The notes beneath the pieces are model-generated. The model had not been told where the DNA came from, ran no database searches, and saw nothing but the letters and a program-made list of their open reading frames with translations. 12,399 nt of DNA, taken from NCBI GenBank assembly GCA_003024985.2, contig PXIH01S0054106.1. The stretch is one strand, 5' to 3'. This document shows, one piece after another, positions 1 to 7,016 of the stretch. Position 1 is the stretch's first letter, and each line of letters opens with the position of its first letter. The stretch is from Euperipatoides rowelli (lineage: Eukaryota > Onychophora > Udeonychophora > Euonychophora > Peripatopsidae). A program made the translations under genes and the position numbers.

Positions 1-1
1 C

Positions 2-25
2 ATCGATACTAGCATTGGTATCGAT
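2..25. repeat. Short perfect inverted repeat at window edge
   Basis: The arms ATCGATAC and GTATCGAT (2-9 and 18-25) are exactly complementary around an 8-base spacer. It is seen directly. Its function is unknown, and it may belong to a larger element that begins outside the window. Confidence 0.6.
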
Positions 26-33
26 AATCATTC

Positions 34-54
34 TTGTGGTGACAATCACCACAA
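34..54. repeat. Perfect 9-bp hairpin abutting the left direct repeat
   Basis: TTGTGGTGA (34-42) and TCACCACAA (46-54) are perfectly complementary with a 3-base loop, CAA. The hairpin ends within two bases of where homology to the right-hand repeat begins. The right copy lacks it. The sequence shows no more than that. Confidence 0.65.
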
Positions 55-1356
55 TATTATAAATTTATTATAATTGTTTGTAAGAGATATTTACAGCTAC
101 CAACAAAATACAAATATTAATTTTCATGAGAGATAAGCCATGTACATTAAAATGAGACAAAAATAAAGAAAATAGGTTGAATAAAACCCATGTTTTCTAT
201 GGAAAGTGCTTGTAGGGAAAGGGTGAGGGTTTCCTCAATCGGTTCTATTATGATAGTTTAACTGACAAGCAGACTGAATAGATGCAAATGATAAACCTTT
301 GTAGTAATATTTTGACAGGCTTTCATATGGAATTAATTAATTCAAAGAATTGACTTCTTGTCTACTGTTCAGCATAAATAAGCAAAGGCAAGATAACATT
401 TTATCATTATTATTTTTACAAATAATTAATTTAAATTCAGGTAAAAGAAAAAGAAAAATGTATTTGATTTTAAAAGACAATTACACCTCCATTTGTTGAA
501 ATCATGAATAAAGTAGATTGGAATAAACAAAAGATATTATTTAGTTTATCGAAAGGACTGAAAGCAAACCAAGGATGTTGTATTTTCAAGTACACTATAT
601 TGATTTTAAATATTAAATTGATAAGTTTAAAGATATGTTAAGAAAAATTAACTATTTCAAAAGCTGTTGATTTTTAATTTAACCCTCTATCTCCTACTAG
701 GCTAAACTTGCTATGGATATAAACATTGGGTAAAAAATATTAACAAAAATATGGTTTGCATTATTGATTATTATTAAATAAAAACATGATTTTTATACTG
801 TAATTAGATAGACAAAAATATAGTTGACATTGGCTTCCTTTAAAGATTGTATGGGTTTATTTAATAAATATGGGGGGAGGGGGGTATTGTCCCCTTTTTA
901 AAAAAAAATAAAAAAATTGTTTTTATTTAGTTTTGTAGTTATTTGTTGAATATATTGGCAAATTATTATCTATCTATTTTAAAAATATGGTTAACAAACT
1001 CAGGGAAATTATACTATTCAGAAACTTTTATCCAACAATGAAATGCACAAAAAGAAACGTTTGCTATCAGACAGTGTGGAGTGACCAAACTCGGTAGGAT
1101 TTGCTGTTATGTAATTCTCTTAGTGTTTACATCTGCAGTATATTTAATTTGAAAATATGTATTGAACTAAAAGATCTCAAGAATGGGAGATTCTTGTTTA
1201 TCCTTTTGGATTAAGTTCACTGTATTTTACATTCTCTAGTTCAATCTAATCCATAACTCTGATATAAAGTAAGGTTTTGCTAGCCTATGTATTCAAACTT
1301 AAGTCCCTAGAGACTATTGTATAAAGTATCTATGCCAATTAGAGTTATTTTGGACA
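53..1356. repeat. Long direct repeat, left copy (possible LTR)
   Basis: This 1.3 kb block matches 9821-11153 in the same orientation, collinearly from end to end. It shows about 93-95% identity where compared by eye, plus several indels. The right copy has a 26-base insertion relative to the join near 190, and an extra 8-base unit near 10128. The left copy alone has a G-rich segment near 872-884. Shared homology starts at AATATTAT and ends at TTATTTTGGACA. The pair brackets a minus-strand Ty3/gypsy coding region, which is where LTRs would sit; the outer ends can be read as TG...CA. However, I see no polypurine tract beside this copy (on the minus strand it is T-rich), no tRNA primer site beside the other copy, and no target-site duplication. 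An older duplication or an unrelated repeat family is therefore equally possible. Confidence 0.85.
872..884 (+). other. G6-A-G6 tract unique to the left repeat copy
   Basis: Six G, one A and six G lie inside an otherwise very AT-rich repeat, followed shortly by CCCC at 891-894. The corresponding stretch of the right copy (about 10660-10680) runs straight from TTTAATAAATTG to TCCC without it. The tract is purine-only and might form a G-quadruplex. Confidence 0.6.
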
Positions 1357-1563
1357 TGGATTACACTAATAAAAAAATGAAAAAAAAAATGATAAAAAAT
1401 AAATAAAAGTCTTTACTATCTCTGTGGGAAATCTATTATAACAAAAGGATGATTCTTACTCCTTTGTTAGATTCTGAGAAATAATTAATTCTAGACTTTT
1501 GATTTCTAAATGTGAATGAAAACTATTGAAATTAGATAATAAAAAAATGTAAACACAACAAAG
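1357..1563. other. AT-rich stretch, no gene seen
   Basis: It is A-rich on the plus strand, for example around 1369-1408. It directly follows the left repeat. If the repeat were the 3' LTR of the minus-strand element, a minus-strand purine tract would be expected here. The minus strand is pyrimidine-rich instead. No coding, RNA or repeat signal is apparent. Confidence 0.5.
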
Positions 1564-1645
1564 TCTCATTGGAAATAATTTATTCCAACTCAGCATCATT
1601 GTTTGTCTGACTTTTACATGGACAAGATGTAATTTTCCAATGAGA
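1564..1645. repeat. Inverted repeat, 12-bp perfect stem
   Basis: TCTCATTGGAAA (1564-1575) is exactly complementary to TTTCCAATGAGA (1634-1645). AATT bases inside the loop can add a few more pairs after a 2-base bulge. The loop is 58 bases. It lies immediately upstream of, and slightly overlaps, the decayed reading frame that follows. Confidence 0.65.
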
Positions 1646-1838
1646 ACTGTCACTTTAATTCATCTAGCTAAGAGACGCATTCGTCAATGCAACATGGATA
1701 TGCTGTGGATGGCCGAGCCCTTTAGGGAAGCATTGGGGAGTTTTTCATCTCTTGACCATAGGATCGATTCCCTTGCAGATCTCCTTGCCAAGAAGGAGTT
1801 TGCACGGCTGATGGAGGAGACAGGATTCAACCTCGCAT

Positions 1839-1870
1839 CAATCTCCTGTGGACTCAAAATCAGGAGATTG
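1839..1870. repeat. Inverted repeat, 10-bp perfect stem
   Basis: CAATCTCCTG (1839-1848) pairs exactly with CAGGAGATTG (1861-1870) across a 12-base loop. It sits where the two plus-strand frames of the decayed gene exchange, so the frameshift may be linked to this structure. Confidence 0.6.
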
Positions 1871-1939
1871 TATCTAATTTTAAAATTGGATGCTGTAGCT
1901 TATCAGATGGAGCATTTATCCATGCTGAGAAGTTAGCAG

Positions 1940-1978
1940 AGAAATGTATACATAGAAAACTCCCTCCTATACATTTCT
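1940..1978. repeat. Inverted repeat, 11-bp perfect stem
   Basis: AGAAATGTATA (1940-1950) pairs exactly with TATACATTTCT (1968-1978) across a 17-base loop. It ends at the in-frame TAA of the decayed reading frame and is followed by AATAAA at 1984-1989. Confidence 0.6.
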
Positions 1979-2224
1979 AAACAAATAAAAGTGCTAGCAC
2001 AGAGAATCTATGGAAAATGAATGCCCGAGTAGGGACTGATGATTTAGAAACTGTGGCTGCCACAAAAGATGAAGAACGACTATTGTTACATGCAATCATG
2101 GGGATGGCTTCGACACCTGAATGATGCCCAGGCCGTGAACCATCTCCAAAACTCCAAACAGGAAAAAGGCACACACTCACGAAGGTCCCAACACACTGAC
2201 AGACACAAGAAGAAGAAAAGTTAG

Positions 2225-3021
2225 GAGGAAAAAGAAGTTAGCCGGCAAAAGAAATGTGAATGCAATAGGAGGGTGTTAGAGAAAAAAGGGGTACAGACGG
2301 GAGTCAACCGGGTAGGACCAGGCATAAGGCAATGGAAGAAATAATAGACTTCAAACGAAACGAAAATTAAAAAAAAAAATTTTAAAAAATGTGTTTTTAA
2401 AACTTTACTATTTTAACTTTGTGTGGACTAATCCAAGAACTGTTGTATTGGAAATTTTTTTTAAAAAAAATATTTTACTAATATTTAAAAAAATGGGATT
2501 TACTTATTTTAAAATGTTTTATTTTAAACAAATTATTATTTTCAAAGATTAAAATTTCAAATTATTTACAAGTCTACAAAAATCCGTGTCTGTGCTTTGT
2601 AAAAAAAAACCACCATCCATATTTCAAAATGTCAACATCAAATCATTTGTTTATGTTTTAATTTACTTTATGCCCAAGAGAAGACACCAGGAAAAATCAA
2701 AAATTTGAATATATCTAAGGTTAGTATGTTTTAGTTATGTTTGTCTATTTATTGGTAAACAATGAATTGTTTTTATCCCAGATTTTTCCTCTGAAGGAAT
2801 TAGGCTAGTAAAAAAAAACAATATCTCTCTTTTCCTCCCCAGACTATAAAACAATGAGAAATGAAAAAATATGAAGAAAAAAAAAGGAAGTGCGCTTGTA
2901 TATACACTTGGAAAAAAAATTTTTTTTTGCTGATTATACAGGTTCTTTATCACAATCCCTCTCTGCTGAAACTTAATTCTGCTAATTGCTTCAAACCTGA
3001 CAAATCCAAAAGCATACTTGT
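2225..3021. other. AT-rich non-coding stretch
   Basis: The first about 120 bases are purine-rich on the plus strand and of mixed composition. The rest is dominated by A and T runs, for example around 2370-2400, 2455-2500 and 2912-2928. A minus-strand open frame here is almost wholly Phe, Ser and Lys low complexity and is not credible. Relative to the retroelement this is the region downstream of pol. I see no envelope gene. Confidence 0.5.
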
Positions 3022-3243
3022 CTAGATCAAGATTTTTACTATTTTCCTATTCGCTATATTTCCTTGTTTTGGCACTCTTGGCCTAAGGTTATAACGAGCA
3101 GGCTGAGGATCCTCAATGACGGGTGGTGAGTACCAAGGAGCCATCATAGTTTCCCAATAATAGTCATAATTGATACACATTCTACAATAATTGTGCTTAG
3201 TACCATAATAGATACAAACTGGGATGTCCTGTTCTTTTTTAGC
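3022..3243 (-). pseudogene. Pol C-terminal tail with CHCC motif and YNLRP end
   Basis: A minus-strand frame is open from 3243 to the TAG at 3022-3024. It reads CIYYGTKHNYCRMC (Cys codons 3214-3216, 3184-3186 and 3175-3177). This gives C-x6-H-x2-C-x2-C, a plausible small zinc-binding site, followed by aromatic residues (YDYYW) and ARYNLRPR at about 3076-3099. YNLRP-like ends are common near the end of Pol polyproteins in gypsy-type elements. A Thr/Gln-rich linker between 3244 and 3350 joins it to the integrase by way of a TAA (3244-3246) and at least one frameshift. It is probably the original end of Pol. The alternative, a separate small gene downstream, is less likely given the spacing. Confidence 0.6.
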
Positions 3244-3350
3244 TTAAGTTTTATTTTTGTCTGGTTGTTGTGGAATTGTTGTGAGAATTGTGACGGTTGT
3301 GCGTATTGTTGTACGTGACGTTTGCGGTAGCAGTTGTTGTGAATGCAAGA

Positions 3351-4510
3351 TTATTGGTTTGGCTTGGTCTCTGGAAGGGCATTTTGGTTGGGGATCGGTG
3401 GAACTTTTCTTACTGTTTCAGTGACTTTGACATCATTTAATTCATGTCTATGGTTATAATGCTTCATACGTTCCATGTGCACTTGTTTTACTTCAGTAGG
3501 CTTAGCGATATTTCTAACTGTATAATTTACTAATGATTTAGGAGTGGTTACACGATATGGGCCTGTATATCTCTGTTTAAGCTTTTTGTTATCTCCTGAA
3601 TAAGACGTTGGGTCTAGAATTAATACAGGTTGCCCTAGGCTAAACTCTGTCAATTTAAAGTTGCCTTTTTTTCTAGTGCAAGAATCTATAGACTCTTGTG
3701 TCAAAATTTTCATGCACTTGATCACGTGCCATAGTTAAATTTTCTATGAGCTCGTTTGCCAGGTCTGGTATATCATCAGTATTTATCTCCTTTTTTTTAT
3801 TAAATTCTGATGCAGGATCGAATGGATCAAATTCATGCATTGTGTAAAAAGGAGAGTGGTTGATAAATCTATGCATGGTCATATTTAACGTGTGTAAAGC
3901 ATAAGGAAGCAACTCGTCCCAGTTTTTATCATTCTTGTCCACCATTTTAGCCAGTGCACTGATTTTTTTGGCATTAGCTCTTTTGGAGGGTCCATTACCA
4001 GAGGGGTGTCAGGGACTGCTAAATATCTTCTGTACCCCAATACGGTCTCACACAGACTTTTGATTATTTTGCCTGTCATTTGTGTGCCTCGATCGGTACA
4101 ATAGTTTTTGAGCCACCATATTTTGAAAATACGTTTAACATGTAGTCTTTTGCGATTGTCGTGACTTCCATGTCTTTTATTGCACTGCCTATACAAAAAC
4201 GAGACAGATCATCTGTCCATAAAATTATGTATTATTGCTTCTGGGTGTGTTGTTTACTGGTCCCAAAATATCCATAGTGTTTTTGGAAAGATGTTGTACT
4301 GGGTATTGTGGGTTGTAATGATGATTAAATTCACGGTACGCTTCTCCTTTGACAGATATCACAAGATTTGATGTATTTTCATACATCTGGGAATATGGAT
4401 CCCCATGTGAAACATGCTTTAATTTCCAGACGTTTTTTGAGTCAGAGAGATGTCCGCATGTGATGGTATCATGATAGTGGCATTTATATCATCTATGAGC
4501 ACTCTAGGTA
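3351..4510 (-). pseudogene. Retroelement integrase, broken (HHCC, DDE core, GPY/F)
   Basis: Integrase would insert the cDNA into host DNA. The N-terminal zinc domain is visible as CHYHD (4468-4482), GHL (about 4447-4455) and CDIC (4352-4363). The catalytic core has an MDILGP block for the first Asp, and TDRGTQ (4080-4097) with the second Asp at 4092-4094. The third catalytic position falls in HPSGNGPSKRAN. Its codon, 3982-3984, reads Lys (AAA) where the family has Glu. The spacing from the second Asp is 110 bases, matching D-x35-E plus a 2-base shift. The C-terminal frame, open from 3725 to 3351, holds the GPY/F module (KLKQRYTGPYRV, GPYR at 3552-3563) and an HMERMKHY segment. Stops and frameshifts separate these blocks. 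Confidence 0.9.
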
Positions 4511-4679
4511 CTAGAATATGATATAAACCTCCTATCTGGTGGAAATATTTAATTTTTTTTTTAATTAATCCAGAGTCGTCTAGAATATATTCTCGGCTCT
4601 CTTTAAATTTATTTGCTAAAATTTGAGAGTTTAGAAATTTGCAGAAATCATCTTTTTACTGACCATCTAAGAATTTTTT

Positions 4680-5218
4680 AATTGATAAAGGCTCTCTTAC
4701 AGAATCTATCACTGCTATATTCACGGAGGAGTCTACATCAGGGCTTCTAGATAACCAGTCAGCAAATATATTTTCCTTACCAGGTATGTGCTCAAACTGG
4801 AGTCTATAATCCTGAACCTGAAGTAGCCACCTTACTGAACCTGAAGTAGCTACCTGAAGTAGCCTTTTGCTTTGATCTTTTAACCAAAAAATGTATGTAA
4901 GTGGCCTATGGTCAGTTATAAGAATGATGGGGTAATGTCAAATTATATGCCTAAACTGTTGGAGAGCGTATATGATAGCTAATGCTTCTTTTTCAATAAT
5001 CGCATAATGCATTCTGCATGCTTGAGTTTGCGACTACAGAAGGCTATGGGCTGAATGATTCCCTCGGCATTCTTCTGTTCAAAGAGACCACCCAAGGTTA
5101 TTTTCGAAGCATCAGTTGACAAGAAAAACCTTTTGGTAAAATCTGGGTGAGCAAATAGGGGTGCCTGTGTTAGCTGTTGTTTTAAAGCAGTAAGCGCTTG
5201 TTCAGAATCAGAGGTCCA
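4680..5218 (-). pseudogene. Retroelement RNase H, broken
   Basis: RNase H would degrade the RNA strand during reverse transcription. The sequence shows KWTSDSEQAL leading in, then STDAS with the first catalytic Asp at 5111-5113. A LGGLFEQ strand and IAFCSRKLKHAE follow. The EKEA block (about 4983-4994) carries the catalytic Glu but lies in a shifted frame, and TDHRPL (Asp at 4911-4913) is in frame with it. The downstream motif FEHIPGKENIFADWLSR (about 4750-4800) is the classic RNase H end before integrase. A run of near-identical 11-base units at 4817-4863 has inserted extra sequence between TDHRPL and this end motif. In-frame stops follow EKEA. Confidence 0.88.
4817..4863. repeat. Triplicated CCTGAAGTAGC unit within RNase H
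   Basis: CCTGAAGTAGC occurs at 4817-4827, 4840-4850 and 4853-4863. The first two copies share a longer unit beginning GAACCTGAAGTAGC. The array interrupts the RNase H reading between TDHRPL and the PGKEN motif, so it is a local tandem duplication acquired after or during decay. Confidence 0.75.
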
Positions 5219-5220
5219 CT

Positions 5221-6097
5221 TTATTTTATCAATTTCTTTTTTAATAATGTATATAAGGGATCTGCAAGTACGGTAAAGTTTTTAATGAATTTACGATAAA
5301 ATCCCACTGAATCCAGGAAACTGCGGACATGTTTGATGGTTACATCTCTCGGAAATTTGGTCATGTCTAAAGTAATTTGATCAGTCGGTTTGCTACCATT
5401 TTTATCAATAGTATGTCCCAAAAATTTCAATGTTTTCTGAACAAAGACAACATTTACTGGGTTTGACTGCCATGTTTATTTTTGTAAACACCCCTAAAAC
5501 CTTTTCTAAAACTTCTAGATGTTCCTCAATAGTTTGTGTGAAAGTGATAATATCATCTAGATAAGCTAAAACTTTCTCTTTATTTTTAAGCTCACTTAGA
5601 CATTTGTTAATGATCTATTGGAAAACAGAGGTGTAGCTTGACAGTCCTTGTGGAAGCTTTTTAAGCTTGAAGACTCCCCAAGGCAAACAAAAGGAAAATT
5701 TATACTGTAAAGACTCAGCTAATGCAACATTATAGTTATTTAAATCTAATGGTGAGAAGAATTTGGCTCCTCCCCATCTTAAAAGAATATCGTCTAAATG
5801 CATTAAATGGGAAATTATATGGTTCTAGTTGCATATTAACTTGTCTTAAATCTAGTACAATACAAATATCATGGGATTATCTCTTTTAGGCACTACTAGC
5901 AAAGGCACGTTACACCTAGTGTCAGTAGCAGGTGCTATAATGCCAGCAGCCTCAAATTGAGCTATATTTTTCATTAAAGGGCCATAGAGAAAATGAGGGA
6001 TTCTGTACTGTTTTTGATAAATTTTACATTTGTCAATAAATTTAGGTTCTACGGGGGAGGGGGACATGAGCACCAGTGATTTTCTCAACATCTGCAA
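5221..6097 (-). pseudogene. Retroelement reverse transcriptase, broken
   Basis: Reverse transcriptase copies element RNA into DNA. Blocks run in order on the minus strand. An N-terminal part has EAAGIIAPATDTRCNVPLLV and VVPKRD (about 5890-5960). FSPLDL holds the first catalytic Asp (codon 5744-5746). LPWGVFKLKKLPQGL corresponds to the conserved G-F/Y-x-LPxGL block. YLDD (5552-5563) has both active-site Asp codons intact. The thumb/connection has FLGHTIDKNG and VGFYRKFIKNF (about 5275-5425). At least three frames are used between 6097 and 5221, and in-frame stops occur, so the enzyme is dead although its catalytic Asp codons survive. Spacing of the blocks is normal for a Ty3/gypsy enzyme. Confidence 0.93.
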
Positions 6098-6523
6098 TAA
6101 GTATGACTTTATAATAAGATATCAATCTTTTTAGTTTATTTTTAAAAAATCCTGAAATATTGAGCAAATCTATTTGTAATAGATCATGAACTGTATCACA
6201 TACAGTGGGTTATGATGGCTCGATAGTAACAGTTGATAAATTGACTGTTCCATTTGCTAAACAGTTTCAATCATTATTTATGATCATGTTAAAGTGAATA
6301 ATGTCATTACTTATATCTAAACGTGTTTATGTTCTCTTAAAAAAAATCCATGCCTATTATTACGCTAAATAAAGGGACTGTATTCATTTTTGCAACTAGC
6401 ACAGATTACAAATTGAAATATTTACTAACGTTCTGACAGCTTCCATTGTTTCCTTGGAAACCGGGATTGTCAAAACAGTTGAACCCATTGCACAATCTAT
6501 TAGCCTTGGGTTTATACAATTTT

Positions 6524-6547
6524 ATTTACAATAGTATTTACAATAGT
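6524..6547. repeat. 12-bp tandem duplication beside the protease active site
   Basis: ATTTACAATAGT occurs twice in a row (6524-6535 and 6536-6547). Read on the minus strand it duplicates the four codons immediately after DSGAEY. It keeps the frame, but a stop follows shortly afterwards. Confidence 0.8.
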
Positions 6548-6939
6548 ATATTCAGCTCCTGAATCTATAAGAGTGTTAAATTCTCTTTTAAATATTTTTA
6601 TTCTTATTATAGGTTTAGTTGGAAATTCTCTTAATAATTTAACAGAGATTTCCTTTAAATTTGAATTATTATCATTATTATATTTTTCTTGTAAATAAGT
6701 TTTAGTTTCCCCTTTATATATACCACTGGATATGTATCCTATGCCACCTGTAATTTTTTTGGATTTTTAGTAACCCCAATAGGTTTGACAATTCTCTTAG
6801 CCTTAGACAAGTTTTTATTTCTAAAAGTGATTTTCCTTTTTTGAAATGTGTCTCTGTTTTACTAGCTTTAGACAATCCAGCAAAATGCACCCTATGTCAC
6901 TTAACAACTCTAGGTTGATGAACAGCAAGTTTGATTGCA

Positions 6940-6988
6940 CCTCCCATCCATCACGGGTTTTTATTGATGGGAGGCGTTGTAGTTTAAC
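6940..6988 (-). promoter_or_regulatory. Candidate -1 ribosomal frameshift signal at gag-pol junction
   Basis: Reading the minus strand, the heptamer GTTAAAC (plus 6988-6982) fits the X-XXY-YYZ form as G TTA AAC. After a 7-base spacer comes a perfect 9-bp stem (CCTCCCATC-type arms at 6966-6974 and 6940-6948) with a 17-base loop. The frame that reads TTA AAC stops at TAA 6961-6963, inside the loop. The -1 frame stays open for 53 codons toward the protease. This is the geometry of known -1 signals; GTTAAAC is the slippery site of equine arteritis virus. One caveat is that the intact gag frame here ends slightly upstream, at 7017, in a different phase. One indel must be assumed between the zinc knuckle and the heptamer. 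Confidence 0.5.
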
Positions 6989-7016
6989 ACCCCATCAGGA
7001 GGTTTATTACTTACTG

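Larger units (their letters stand above)
1640..2224 (+). pseudogene. Decayed protein-coding sequence, unknown family
   Basis: I do not recognise this gene. The stretch is visibly more GC-rich than its surroundings. It reads as protein-like on the plus strand in two alternating frames. From the ATG at 1640 one frame gives a charged, helix-like segment (LADLLAKKEFARLMEETGF near 1781-1837). The second frame is open from 1762 to 2122 with a single in-frame TAA at 1978-1980. It includes SDGAFIHAEKLAEKC before that stop and NARVGTDDLETVAATKDEE after it. The first frame then resumes and ends at TAG 2222-2224 with a basic tail (DRHKKKKS). At least two frameshifts and one stop are needed to join it, giving roughly 190 residues, so a pseudogene or captured fragment is inferred. 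The minus strand is also open at 1977-2180, so strand assignment is not certain. It could be a host gene relic or part of an unrelated transposon. Confidence 0.35.
6400..6990 (-). pseudogene. Retroelement aspartic protease region, broken
   Basis: The protease would cut the Gag and Gag-Pol polyproteins. FNTLIDSGAEYTIV contains the catalytic DSG, with the Asp codon at 6563-6565. Upstream a basic segment (FPTKPIIRIKIFKRE) resembles the strand before the active site. The frame then hits TAA, and the domain continues in another frame to about 6420. A 12-base tandem duplication (6524-6547) lies just after the DSG motif and repeats the residues that follow it. At the upstream end a frame opens at 6982 and runs 53 codons to TAG at 6821-6823, consistent with a pro/pol frame entered by frameshifting. 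Confidence 0.85.

Noticed and set aside
1357-1370. TGGATTACAC directly after the left repeat, starting with TGG as a plus-strand primer-binding site would.
   Set aside because: The gag-pol genes are on the minus strand, and no purine tract precedes the right copy on the plus strand, so a plus-oriented element is not supported.
1984-1989. AATAAA as a polyadenylation signal for the decayed gene.
   Set aside because: The reading frame resumes protein-like sequence after it (to 2122), and AATAAA is frequent by chance in such AT-rich DNA.
2735-2953. Minus-strand open frame of 72 codons downstream of pol, where an envelope gene might lie.
   Set aside because: Composition is dominated by Phe, Ser and Lys from A/T runs. 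It has no signal, cleavage or membrane arrangement beyond low complexity.
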